DNA from: an uncultured Prevotellaceae bacterium
GTDB taxonomy: Bacteria; Bacteroidota; Bacteroidia; Bacteroidales; Muribaculaceae
Reading direction: 5' to 3'
NCBI GenBank assembly: GCA_947169265.1
Contig: CAMVPC010000007.1
Span: 37,731-101,730 of the forward strand
Length of the DNA: 64,000 nt
The stretch's first letter is position 1, and every line of letters starts with the position of its first letter. The position numbers were made by a program, and so were the translations under genes. The notes under the pieces are model-generated. The model ran no database searches. It was not told the origin of the DNA and worked only from the letters and a program-made list of their open reading frames with translations. Shown in pieces: positions 37,100 through 45,429 of this stretch.

Positions 37100-37183
37100 G
37101 AGCGATGAGCCATGAGCACTGAGCATCGAGCCATGACCGTCGAGCTTAGAGCCGCGGGCGTCGAGCTTAGAGCCGTGAGCCTC
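37100..37183 (+). repeat. GAGCNNN heptad array downstream of recA, 12 units
   Basis: Twelve units in perfect 7-bp phase (GAGCGAT GAGCCAT GAGCACT GAGCATC GAGCCAT GACCGTC GAGCTTA GAGCCGC GGGCGTC GAGCTTA GAGCCGT GAGCCTC). It ends exactly where element copy 4 begins. Confidence 0.92.
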
Positions 37184-37340
37184 GAGTGCGCAGAGAGTAA
37201 CGCCGAAGGCGTGCCAAGGCCAGCGGCCTTGACTTGGACTAAACCCCACGGCGCGTAGGCCGAAGGCCTGCGTGGCGTGGGGATAGTAGCCCACACTCAT
37301 GAGGAGCCCCGAAGGGGGTCACAAACGGCGAACCGGCTTC
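37184..37340 (+). repeat. Multi-hairpin intergenic element, copy 4 (subtype B)
   Basis: 157 bp. Sequence essentially equal to copies 3, 5 and 6. Confidence 0.93.
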
Positions 37341-37375
37341 GAGCAACGAGCTTTGAGCAGTGAGCAATGAGCCTC
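37341..37375 (+). repeat. GAGCNNN heptad array, 5 units
   Basis: GAGCAAC GAGCTTT GAGCAGT GAGCAAT GAGCCTC, linking copies 4 and 5 without phase loss. Confidence 0.88.
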
Positions 37376-37532
37376 GAGTGCGCAGAGAGTAACGCCGAAG
37401 GCGTGCCAAGGCCAGCGGCCTTGACTTGGACTAAACCCCACGGCGCGTAGGCCGAAGGCCTGCGTGGCGTGGGGATAGTAGCCCACACTCATGAGGAGCC
37501 CCGAAGGGGGTCACAAACGGCGAATCGGCTTC
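37376..37532 (+). repeat. Multi-hairpin intergenic element, copy 5 (subtype B)
   Basis: 157 bp, same stems and linkers as copy 4. Confidence 0.93.
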
Positions 37533-37602
37533 GAGCAACGAGCCGTGAGTATTGAGCAACGAGCCATGACCGTCGAGCTTAGAGCAGCGAGCGAAGAGCA
37601 CC
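37533..37602 (+). repeat. GAGCNNN heptad array, 10 units
   Basis: GAGCAAC GAGCCGT GAGTATT GAGCAAC GAGCCAT GACCGTC GAGCTTA GAGCAGC GAGCGAA GAGCACC in phase. Confidence 0.88.
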
Positions 37603-37621
37603 CGGACGGTGCCCTCTGAGT

Positions 37622-37650
37622 GCCCCCAGTGAACGCGTTTCACTGGGGGC
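37622..37650. terminator. Strong hairpin within the recA-distal repeat region
   Basis: GCCCCCAGTGAA / TTCACTGGGGGC, 12-bp perfect stem with a 5-nt loop. No T tract. Could stop read-through or be part of the repeat cluster. Confidence 0.5.
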
Positions 37651-37709
37651 TGCGCTCGCATCCGCCACTGTCGCCGTAGGCGCCCCCCTCGCCGCTATCC
37701 GTGAGCCTC

Positions 37710-37866
37710 GAGTGCGCAGAGAGTAACGCCGAAGGCGTGTCAGGGCCAGCGGCCTTGACCTGGATGAAACCCCACGGCGCGTAGGCCGAAGGCCTGCGTG
37801 GCGTGGGGATAGTAGCCCACACTCATGAGGAGCCCCGAAGGGGGTCACAAACGGCGAACCGGCTTC
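37710..37866 (+). repeat. Multi-hairpin intergenic element, copy 6 (subtype B)
   Basis: 157 bp with a few changes (TGTCAGGGCCAGCGGCCTTGACCTGGATGAAACC), preceded by a single heptad GAGCCTC at 37703. Same hairpin plan. Confidence 0.92.
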
Positions 37867-37922
37867 GAGCAACGAGCTTTGAGCAGTGAGCAATGAGCGC
37901 TGAGCGATAAGCGATAAGCACC
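37867..37922 (+). repeat. Heptad array, 8 units
   Basis: GAGCAAC GAGCTTT GAGCAGT GAGCAAT GAGCGCT GAGCGAT AAGCGAT AAGCACC. The last units drift to AAGC before a half copy of the GGAGGCGACCCC element. Confidence 0.85.
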
Positions 37923-37955
37923 CGGAGGCGACCCCCTCACCCCGAGCCCCCCACG

Positions 37956-37994
37956 AAAAAAGGATTGCCCCAAACAACCGGGGCAATCCTTTTT
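37956..37994. terminator. Bidirectional intrinsic terminator
   Basis: AAAAAGGATTGCCCC / GGGGCAATCCTTTTT, 15-bp perfect stem, 8-nt loop, with A and T runs on opposite sides so that it works in both directions. It lies 20 bp past the amylase stop (- strand). Confidence 0.93.
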
Positions 37995-38013
37995 AGCGAT
38001 TTGGCGACAGCCG

Positions 38014-41000
38014 TCAGCGCAGCTGCTTCACTACCTCATGCGAACCATCATCGTAGTACGTCACGATGATATTCACACCGGCGTGAGGCTTATCGCTGCC
38101 CACACCCATCAGGTTGTAGTAGCGAACTCCCGTCACATGCTTGTCGGCAACGCGGTCGGTGATATCTTCCACACCGGTAATCGTGCCCTTGGTGCCCACG
38201 ATGTCGATCGTGTAGCCGCCCTGCGACTGAGAGCGCGCGTGAAGTGCCGCTCCCGACTGTACTGCCGGACGGCTGCCGCTCTTCTTCACAATCACCGTCA
38301 TCTCCTCATAGCCGCGGAGCTTGCCGCCCTGCGTGGGCTGCGGCGCCGTGAACGTGCCGTTATAGTAATTCGTCGTGTAAGCGACGCCTACTTCGTCGTT
38401 GAAGTCCTTGATGGCGTTCTCGTGCATATACACGCGCCCGTCGGTGCCAAACACCGCATACTTCAGCTTTGCCACCTCGTTGGGCTGCGGGTCGACGAAG
38501 AACAGGTCGCCACGCTCGCTTTGCGTCATGAAGTTGGCCACCAGGTAGTTGTTCTGGCCCGTGTGCTGGCTCGTGCGCACCGAGCTCGTGAGCGGCGCAT
38601 AGTTCGTCACGATTTTCTTGTTCTGGCCTTCGAGCACCAGCGTGCCGTTGAGCGTGCCGCCCACGATGGCCATGCCTTCATATTCGGCGGCGGTGGGCGT
38701 GATGCCGTTCATCTCAATCTCCACCCAGTCGTCTTGGTTGAAGTTGGCCACTGAGTCAAACTGCTCCTGGTTGGCGCCCGGCTTCGACGCGAAGGCCGCG
38801 CCGCGGTCGGTGCGCGCGAAGATTGTGTGGCTCCGCGGGTTCACCATCTCCACAAAGAGGTCGTTGCTCACCACATACTGCGTGTTGTCGTCGCCGCTCA
38901 GCGCGAGCTCCGACAGCTGACGTTGCGGCGTGCCCGTCACCACCGTCTGCGTCGCCGGTGTGTAAGCCGTCGGCGTCTCGGTCGTGAGATACTGTGAGTA
39001 ATCGCTTGTGACATCCTCTCCACTCCAGTTATTATCGGTAGTGCCTAAGAAGTAGAACTTATCGGTCGATACATTCTCTTGTGTCAATCGTTGCGAATCG
39101 TTACCCTTGTTAAAGACTATGATATTATAGGGCGTTTGGTCAAAGAATGTGACAATGTTCCAATCCATGTTATTGACCTTTCCATAAGCCATTTTGCCTG
39201 TTTTTATTTTATCGGAGCTCCAGGTGCGGTCGCTATAAAGAGGTTGGTCATTTTTATAGACATAAATGCCCGCATTTTCAGTGCCCCTAAAGTAGATGGT
39301 TGTGGCATTTTTGGTCGTGGATAGGTTTGAGGAATTGGTGACATCAATGTGACGTTCGCTTAATAAATAAGCACCTGGATAATAGTAGAAGTAGTAATCG
39401 CCTTCAGCGGTAATGCTGATGTTTTCCGTTTTGTCAATATCAGCACCATGCAAATTGATAATGCAGTCAACGTCTGTGCGGTCGATATGCCACTTGTACC
39501 ACGTCTGTCCCGCGATTTGACCGTTCTGCTGCGTCATCGCGGTGCCGGGCCATGCGCCGTTGAGCTCGGTCTGGGTGCCGTCTATCCAAGCATAGAGGTT
39601 AGGAGCATCGGTCGTGGTCATGTTTTTGACGTAAATATTGATGCCGCCGGGAAGCGTGCTCAGCGTGCCGCTTATCCAGTAAGTGCGCTCTTGCGAGTCG
39701 ATGATTTGGCCGTCTTTCACCAGGATGGCCTTGAGCGTGTGTGTGCGCTTGCCGTTGTTTGTGTTGTGCGTGGCGTCGAATATCACGCTCGCCCCGCCGG
39801 CGCCGTTCACCACGTAGGTGCCTTGGCTGGCGTTAGCCGTCGTGCCCGCCGTGAGAACCACGTCGGGCTGGTCCACGCAGTAGATGAGCTTCGTGTTGCT
39901 GTCGCCGCCGGTGATGGTGGCCTTCACATAGCCCTCATACTCGCCTGTCGCCTTGTCAATCTCCAGCGGCGTGTCGGTCGTCGTGGCCGTACCATAAGCG
40001 CTCGCCAGGTGGGCCGGCGTCACGTCGGTGGGAATATTGCCGGCAAGTGTGTAGAACACATCGTTGGTGATGCCGCGGATGTCGCTCTGCTTGCTCGCGT
40101 CGGTACCCCAGTTGAGTTGCAGACACAGCTGCTTGTCGGCAGCCACCGGGTCAACGGTCTTGTAGTACCACTTGATGCCATCGATAAACTTGGTGCCGTC
40201 GCTTTTGCCGCCCGGCCAGTTGCCGTTCAGGTTGGCCTCCCACGCGCCTTCGGCGCTCTCGCGCCACAAGTAGAAGTTGGGCTCGTCGTCGGCCTTGACA
40301 AATATCGTGATTTTCCCGTCCACATAGTTCGTGTGGTCGGTGATATAGGTGCGCTCTACCACATCGCTCACATGGTTACCCGTGAGCACGCCCACCTTGA
40401 GCGTGGTGCTTTCGCTGAAGGTCAGCGTCGTGGCGCCCGTGAGCTGCGTGCTGCTCTGCGTGGGCACGCTACCGTCAACGGTATAAACCAGCCGCGTCTC
40501 GGGGCTCGACGGCGACACCGTCACCGCCACGCCGCCCTGATACGAGCCGCTGGGCTTGTCCACCACAGGGTACCCCACGGGTTGCGTCGGCTTCGCGTAG
40601 TTCTGCCTGAGCGAAGCCCACGACTGGCCCCCGAGGGCCGTCGTCTCAACGCTCATGCGCGCCACGTCGCCCTCGTACACCACCGTGTAGTCGCCGCCCG
40701 GCTGATGGCTCTTGCCGGCCGCATCGCCCAGTTGAAGCAAAATTTTGCCGTTGTTTCCCTGAATCTTGAATTCCACGCCGTTGTTATCCACATCGGTGGT
40801 CTCCACAATCGAGCTGGTGTTGGTCACGCCGGCCACGTGGCGAGCCACAATCATGTCCTGGATATATCCCTTCCACGTGGGGTGCATGTAGTGAGGCCAG
40901 AACAGGCACGGAGTACCCGGCATCGACAGGATGAACGCGTTGGCCTCCACGATGTGGTTGTTAGTGCGGTGCTGGTAGGCATAGTTGCTGCCGTCGGTGG

Positions 41001-42231
41001 GCAGGTCCTTGAACGTGTCGTGGTTGTCGATGAATGTCACGGCATAGCGCTTGTAAGTCTCGTCGGCTATCAGGCCCGCACCCTTGAGGCCGCGGTAGTT
41101 GCCGTTGTTGAACGCCTGGTTGATGGCATACATCAGCGGGAAGTCGAACGCCGCGCTTTGGACGGCGCCCTCGGCGTAAGTGTTCTTAATCCAAGTCTTG
41201 ATTTCGCCCAAATCGCCCCAAAATTCGCCCACACTGAAGGCCGGACGAACGGCCGTGTTGTAGTCGCCGAAGTGACGCTCCTCAAAGCCGCGAGCATAGT
41301 CATAACGGAAACCGATATAGCCTAGGTCACTCTTGAGGAAGTCGAGGAACTTCGCCATCTTGGCGCGGGTGGCGGCGCTGTGATGGTCCATGTCGCGGGC
41401 CCACGTGCCACGGCCGCCACAGTCGGGGTTACCCGTTCCCTGGCCGCTCTCGTCGTCGTTACACACGTCGGCCTTGGTCCATTCTATCACCTCGCTGCCG
41501 TAGTACTCGCTCGGGAACTCCACCGCTTGGTCGGTGTTCCCGTTCCATGTGCCGAAGGCACCGCGGTGGTTAATCACCACGTCCTCAATGGCGCCCGTGC
41601 CGGCCGCCTTGAATTCGCTGATAAGCTGTCGCAATTCGGCCTCGGTGCCGTGATACGACTTCGGTGTCCACACGTTGTCTTTGCTGTCGGTATAGGTCCA
41701 GTCGTGGTCGCCGTCTTTCACCAGGCCGTGGTGGAAGTAGAACACCGGCACAAAGCCCATGCAGTCGGGGTTCGTGATGATGTTCCCGTCGTTGTAGTTC
41801 CACGTGCCGCCGTTGCGCCAGGCGCGCACGCCGCCGCGGCCGCTGTCGTCGTTACTCTTGTAGTAAGTCGTCGTCGGGCCGCAAATCGTGCTGCCGCTCT
41901 GTGCCAGCCACAACAAGTCGATGTAGTCGGTGATTTGGGTGCCGCAGTTGCGAAGGCTGCTCCATGTTGTCACCGGTACCTGCCACTCCTCGCCTGTGGC
42001 CCAGCCGGCGCCGTACATCGTTGCCCACGTGTAGCCGGGCTGGTGCGTCACGCCTGCAGGCCATGAACCATACTGCTCGGGACCATGGGGGGAGCAGTCA
42101 GGAATTTCCTTGTAGCTGTCCCAAAAGAATCCTTGCAGCATCACGCCGCCATAGTTGGCGGGCCAACCTTGCGCCAGCGCCGAGGCGCCGGCAAAGGCGA
42201 TTGCCAAGAATAGTAATACTTTCTTCATCAT
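38014..42231 (-). CDS. Secreted GH13 alpha-amylase with starch-binding modules
   Basis: 1405 aa. Signal peptide 1-20. GH13 catalytic domain ~22-480: region I DVVINH (217-222), II GFRYDYARG with nucleophile Asp311, III GEFW with acid/base Glu336, IV FIDNHD with Asp405; the GH13 catalytic triad is present. It should hydrolyse alpha-1,4-glucans. A chitobiase C-terminal-like repeat (~575-635), a CBM26-like module (~643-745: KITIFVKADDEPNFYLW...NGNWPGG), another repeat and a second CBM26-like module (~865-960: INIYVKNMTTTDAPNLYAW...NGAWPGT) follow. The last ~300 residues match the tail of the 2696-aa protein, ending YYNLMGVGSD...VNIIVTYYDDGS. Transcription probably ends at 37956. Confidence 0.94.
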   Translation of the reverse strand: MMKKVLLFLAIAFAGASALAQGWPANYGGVMLQGFFWDSYKEIPDCSPHGPEQYGSWPAGVTHQPGYTWATMYGAGWATGEEWQVPVTTWSSLRNCGTQITDYIDLLWLAQSGSTICGPTTTYYKSNDDSGRGGVRAWRNGGTWNYNDGNIITNPDCMGFVPVFYFHHGLVKDGDHDWTYTDSKDNVWTPKSYHGTEAELRQLISEFKAAGTGAIEDVVINHRGAFGTWNGNTDQAVEFPSEYYGSEVIEWTKADVCNDDESGQGTGNPDCGGRGTWARDMDHHSAATRAKMAKFLDFLKSDLGYIGFRYDYARGFEERHFGDYNTAVRPAFSVGEFWGDLGEIKTWIKNTYAEGAVQSAAFDFPLMYAINQAFNNGNYRGLKGAGLIADETYKRYAVTFIDNHDTFKDLPTDGSNYAYQHRTNNHIVEANAFILSMPGTPCLFWPHYMHPTWKGYIQDMIVARHVAGVTNTSSIVETTDVDNNGVEFKIQGNNGKILLQLGDAAGKSHQPGGDYTVVYEGDVARMSVETTALGGQSWASLRQNYAKPTQPVGYPVVDKPSGSYQGGVAVTVSPSSPETRLVYTVDGSVPTQSSTQLTGATTLTFSESTTLKVGVLTGNHVSDVVERTYITDHTNYVDGKITIFVKADDEPNFYLWRESAEGAWEANLNGNWPGGKSDGTKFIDGIKWYYKTVDPVAADKQLCLQLNWGTDASKQSDIRGITNDVFYTLAGNIPTDVTPAHLASAYGTATTTDTPLEIDKATGEYEGYVKATITGGDSNTKLIYCVDQPDVVLTAGTTANASQGTYVVNGAGGASVIFDATHNTNNGKRTHTLKAILVKDGQIIDSQERTYWISGTLSTLPGGINIYVKNMTTTDAPNLYAWIDGTQTELNGAWPGTAMTQQNGQIAGQTWYKWHIDRTDVDCIINLHGADIDKTENISITAEGDYYFYYYPGAYLLSERHIDVTNSSNLSTTKNATTIYFRGTENAGIYVYKNDQPLYSDRTWSSDKIKTGKMAYGKVNNMDWNIVTFFDQTPYNIIVFNKGNDSQRLTQENVSTDKFYFLGTTDNNWSGEDVTSDYSQYLTTETPTAYTPATQTVVTGTPQRQLSELALSGDDNTQYVVSNDLFVEMVNPRSHTIFARTDRGAAFASKPGANQEQFDSVANFNQDDWVEIEMNGITPTAAEYEGMAIVGGTLNGTLVLEGQNKKIVTNYAPLTSSVRTSQHTGQNNYLVANFMTQSERGDLFFVDPQPNEVAKLKYAVFGTDGRVYMHENAIKDFNDEVGVAYTTNYYNGTFTAPQPTQGGKLRGYEEMTVIVKKSGSRPAVQSGAALHARSQSQGGYTIDIVGTKGTITGVEDITDRVADKHVTGVRYYNLMGVGSDKPHAGVNIIVTYYDDGSHEVVKQLR

Positions 42232-42331
42232 TCGGTTAATTTAATTGGATGTATTTTGTTTAATCTATTTTCCCTCAGGGCCTTCGCGCGCATGCCTTAT
42301 AGCAAGGTAGCCCACGCGTCCTTCAAACATG

Positions 42332-42339
42332 CAAAAATA
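42332..42339 (-). promoter_or_regulatory. -7 box for amylase gene
   Basis: Minus strand TATTTTTG (TAnnTTTG), about 100 bp upstream of the amylase ATG, implying a long leader. A CAA complement lies 17 nt upstream; the -33 element is uncertain. Confidence 0.5.
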
Positions 42340-42413
42340 ATAAAAAATGCGTTCCCCAACGCATTTTTTCAATAAATTTCCAAAAAATCAACGCCAAGCA
42401 GCCGAGAGCCGCT

Positions 42414-42480
42414 TCCGCCCATAGTCGTCGCTGTCGCCGGAGGCGACCCCCTCGCCGCGACTTGCGAGCCGCGCGGCTCG
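42414..42480. repeat. Short hairpin element and palindrome at flippase 3' end
   Basis: CCGCCCATAGTCGTCGCTGTCGCCGGAGGCGACCCC contains GTCGCC-GGA-GGCGAC (42433-42447) and nearly matches 33471-33516. It is followed by the palindrome GAGCCGCGCGGCTC (42466-42479), just beyond the flippase stop. Confidence 0.7.
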
Positions 42481-43962
42481 TCACGAACGCTTCTTGTGGT
42501 GGAACTCCTTGAGGTAGATGACCGCCATAAACACTACCACCAGCAACGTGTTGAACACCAGCGCACGGACCGGCTCGGCAAACGGCTGCCACAACATCGC
42601 CCCGTAGAGCGCCGCCGCAAGCAGTGTGTAGAACGTTATCGACTTGAGTGGATAAGCGATGGGATAATAGTGCTGACCGATAAAGTAACTCAGCACCATC
42701 GCCGTACCGTAGCCCGCGAATCCGCCCCACGCGCAAGCCATGTAGCTATAGCGAGGCACGAATATCACGTTCACGGCAATCAGCACAGCACAACCTATCC
42801 CCGACAATATCGCTCCCCAAATCGTGCGGTCGCTGAGCTTGTACCAAAACGACAGGTTGAAATACACACCCATCATGATCTCGGCTGCCATCACTATCGG
42901 CACCACACGCAGGCCGGCCCAATAGTCCTCGCCGATGATATATTTGAGCACGTCGAGCCACGCCACCACGCCCAGGAACGCCAGCAGCGTGAAGATGATG
43001 AAATATTTCATCGCCCGCGAGTAAGTCTCTTTGTTGTCCTTGTCACGACTCTTGCCGAACACAAACGGCTCGTAGGCATAGCGGAACGCCTGCGTGATCA
43101 TCGCCATGATCATCGCTATCTTCACCGCAGCGCCGTAGATCGCCAACTGCTCCTTGGCGTCGTCCCCCGTCGCGATATAAGGGAACATGATTTTGTCGCC
43201 GTGCTGGTTTATCACCCCCGCGATGCCCAGCACAAGGATGGGCCAGCCGTAGCTCAGCATCTGCTTGAGCAAGCGCCAGTTCACCGTCTTGAGCGACACC
43301 TCGCGCCATTCGGGAAGGAATAGCAACGTCACTATCGACGTGCACACCAGGTTCACATAAAACGCGTAACCCGCCTTGTCGGCGTCGCTCACGTTCGGGT
43401 CGTAAATCGACTCCACCAGGTGAGGCATCGTCGCGTAAAGCGCCGGCAAACCTACGAAATACAGCAGGTTGAGCGCGATGTTGAGCACGATAAACGTGAT
43501 TTTTAACGCCGCGAAGCGCAACGGGCGCTTCTTGTAGCGAAGGAACGCGAACGGTATCGACTGAATCGCGTCCTGCGCCACCACAAGCGCCATCACGCTG
43601 ATATACGCCGGATGAACGTCGTATTGCATCAAGTGAGCAAGCTGAGGCAGGAACGCCAGCACCAATCCGGCAAAAGCCAGCGAAACCACGCCAACGGCGG
43701 TCACAGCCGTCGAGTAAACCGCGCGCGGATTCTCATTCTCTTTGTTGGCAAATCGGAAAAACGCCGTCTCCATGCCGAAGGTGAGCAACACCAGCAGCAG
43801 ACCCACGTTGGCATACATGTTGGTGATGTCGCCGTAGCCGCCGCTCGCCGCGCTTATCTTCGCCGTGTATAACGGCACCAGCAGGTAGTTTAGAAAACGA
43901 CCCACTATACTGCTCATCCCATAGATGGCGGTCTCTTTGACGAGCGACTTCAAGCTGGCCAT
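42481..43962 (-). CDS. Polysaccharide flippase (Wzx/MVF-like)
   Basis: 493 aa with about 14 hydrophobic segments and the opening LKSLVKETAIYGMSSIVGRFLNYLLVPLYT, typical of the polysaccharide biosynthesis (PST/oligosaccharide flippase) family. Members flip lipid-linked oligosaccharides across the inner membrane. ENENPRAVYSTAVTAVGVVSL and FRYAYEPFVFGKSRDKDNKETYSRAMKYF are family-like. The substrate glycan is unknown. It is the last gene in a three-gene minus-strand cluster, 21 bp after the DUF4919-like gene. Confidence 0.9.
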   Translation of the reverse strand: MASLKSLVKETAIYGMSSIVGRFLNYLLVPLYTAKISAASGGYGDITNMYANVGLLLVLLTFGMETAFFRFANKENENPRAVYSTAVTAVGVVSLAFAGLVLAFLPQLAHLMQYDVHPAYISVMALVVAQDAIQSIPFAFLRYKKRPLRFAALKITFIVLNIALNLLYFVGLPALYATMPHLVESIYDPNVSDADKAGYAFYVNLVCTSIVTLLFLPEWREVSLKTVNWRLLKQMLSYGWPILVLGIAGVINQHGDKIMFPYIATGDDAKEQLAIYGAAVKIAMIMAMITQAFRYAYEPFVFGKSRDKDNKETYSRAMKYFIIFTLLAFLGVVAWLDVLKYIIGEDYWAGLRVVPIVMAAEIMMGVYFNLSFWYKLSDRTIWGAILSGIGCAVLIAVNVIFVPRYSYMACAWGGFAGYGTAMVLSYFIGQHYYPIAYPLKSITFYTLLAAALYGAMLWQPFAEPVRALVFNTLLVVVFMAVIYLKEFHHKKRS

Positions 43963-43983
43963 GATGCCCTACCTTTCAGCGTT

Positions 43984-44688
43984 TTATTCCGGAAACTTCG
44001 TGCGGGCAACTTCCATCATCCGCTTCACGTCGAAGTAGAAATCTTTCGTCGATCCGTCGCTCTGGCGCTTTGCCGTGATGCAGTCTATGTCGCCCGGTAT
44101 CTCTTTTTGGCTCGTCGCCACATAGCCCAGCGTGTTCACAATGTAGTATTCATGGTCGGGGAAAAGCACCACCCACGGCTCGTCTTTCGTCCCCTTCCCG
44201 CTCGACATGATTGCCGCTATCAACCGGTCAAGACGGAACTGACGCACGGCCGCACGCGCATATTTCTTCTTCGCCTTGAGCGCGTAGATGTAATATTCCA
44301 TCTGGTCGAAGTCGAAGATGTGGTCGTTCAGCGACAACTCGGCATATTTCTCGATGCTGTCACACTCCGCACGCGACAACGGCTGCTTGTAGTACAGCTG
44401 CTCCACCTTGTTCGAGAACTCGCTCTTGCGGAACGGATTGTAGTCCTCCTGGAACACGAAGCCGTAGTACAGGTCGCGATAGGCCTCGAAGTTCAGCGTC
44501 GTGTCGTTGCTGCGGAACGACTGCATCAGGTTGGGGTAATAGAAGCGCGCTTTGGGGTTCAGCGTGATGCTCTTGACTTTGTCAAAGTCCACCTTGCGAA
44601 CCTCAAACTTGTTTTGGGCTTGGCCGGTCAGCGCCACGCCAACGACGGCCAGTAGCAGCAAAATATCTCGCATTACTCTCATTATCAA
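43984..44688 (-). CDS. DUF4919-like exported protein
   Basis: 234 aa. The start could be MIMRVMRD or the Met at position 6. A signal peptide (ILLLLAVVGVALTGQAQ) is followed by FEVRKVDFDKVKSITLNPKARFYYPNLMQSFRSNDTTLNFEAYRDLYYGFVFQEDYNP, which matches the Bacteroidota DUF4919 pattern. The C-terminal part FPDHEYYIVNTLGYVATSQKEIPGDIDCI fits the same family. Periplasmic, function unknown. It sits 9 bp after the membrane protein gene and 21 bp before the flippase. Confidence 0.82.
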   Translation of the reverse strand: MIMRVMRDILLLLAVVGVALTGQAQNKFEVRKVDFDKVKSITLNPKARFYYPNLMQSFRSNDTTLNFEAYRDLYYGFVFQEDYNPFRKSEFSNKVEQLYYKQPLSRAECDSIEKYAELSLNDHIFDFDQMEYYIYALKAKKKYARAAVRQFRLDRLIAAIMSSGKGTKDEPWVVLFPDHEYYIVNTLGYVATSQKEIPGDIDCITAKRQSDGSTKDFYFDVKRMMEVARTKFPE

Positions 44689-44697
44689 TTTGTTTTA

Positions 44698-45210
44698 TTA
44701 AGGTAAAAAGCCCTCGACTGCAATGCCTATCATCGAGGTGGCGACAACAGCTTGCAATCCGCGGGCACAAAAGTAGTGAATAAAATCGACACTGGGAAAT
44801 TTTAGCCACTGTCCGTGAGGCGTACGACCAAAGGCCAGCTCGCCAAACAAGCAGCCCAGCAACACGCCCAGCATCATGAAGCGCGCGCCGGCCATCATGC
44901 CCACCAAGCCGCCCGCAAGCGCACCAAGCCCCAAATACAGGTTGCCCGTGTTGCGACCGTCGGGCTCCCCTTTGGGCGACAATACGGCGATAGCTATCAC
45001 GATGGCGGTCGCTATGCCGTAAAACACCAGCGTCCACGACGGCAACGTCGTGAACGTGCTCGCGTGAAGCGACACTATGCCACAGTAGGCAGGCAACGAC
45101 GCCACCACCCACTGCGGCTGTTTCTTCAGCCAGCGAGGACGCAACAAGAGCGCCAGCGACAAGGCCACCAGCATCCATCCCAGCACAAGTAATGTATAGT
45201 TCAGTGCCAT
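44698..45210 (-). CDS. Small integral membrane protein, Gly-zipper type
   Basis: 170 aa from MALNYTLLVLGWMLVALSLALLL (the track's earlier ATG adds 8 residues). About five hydrophobic segments. The stretch LGALAGGLVGMMAGARFMMLGVLLGCLFGELAFG is glycine-spaced, as in DUF456-type membrane proteins, though the family match is uncertain. It heads the cluster with the DUF4919-like gene and the flippase. Function unknown. Confidence 0.7.
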   Translation of the reverse strand: MALNYTLLVLGWMLVALSLALLLRPRWLKKQPQWVVASLPAYCGIVSLHASTFTTLPSWTLVFYGIATAIVIAIAVLSPKGEPDGRNTGNLYLGLGALAGGLVGMMAGARFMMLGVLLGCLFGELAFGRTPHGQWLKFPSVDFIHYFCARGLQAVVATSMIGIAVEGFLP

Positions 45211-45301
45211 TACATTATATAAACAATGCCTCACCCCCTTTTATTGTGCCGTTAATCTTTTTTAAGCAACAGCAGGTTGTCTGCCCGCCGCGGTCACCCG
45301 T

Positions 45302-45320
45302 GCGGCGGCTTTGTCGCCGC
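45302..45320. repeat. Palindrome GCGGCGGC-TTT-GTCGCCGC
   Basis: 8-bp stem with one wobble and a 3-nt loop, a member of the GGCGGCGAC/GTCGCCGCC family, between the LRR gene and the membrane-protein gene. Confidence 0.6.
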
Positions 45321-45345
45321 AAGCCCCGCCCCGCTTTTAACACCG

Positions 45346-45376
45346 GCGGGCGGCTACCGCACCGGTAGCCGCCCGC
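45346..45376 (-). terminator. Hairpin downstream of LRR gene
   Basis: GCGGGCGGCTACCG / CGGTAGCCGCCCGC, 14-bp perfect stem with the 3-nt loop CAC, 53 bp past the LRR protein stop. Confidence 0.75.
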
Positions 45377-45429
45377 AGTATTAGGGAGGCGCTGACGACG
45401 GCGACACATTGCCGCCTGCGCGCGAGTAA

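Noticed and set aside
37100-37922. CRISPR array
   Set aside because: Repeats of 7 bp or 157 bp with no unique spacers of uniform length, and no cas genes nearby.
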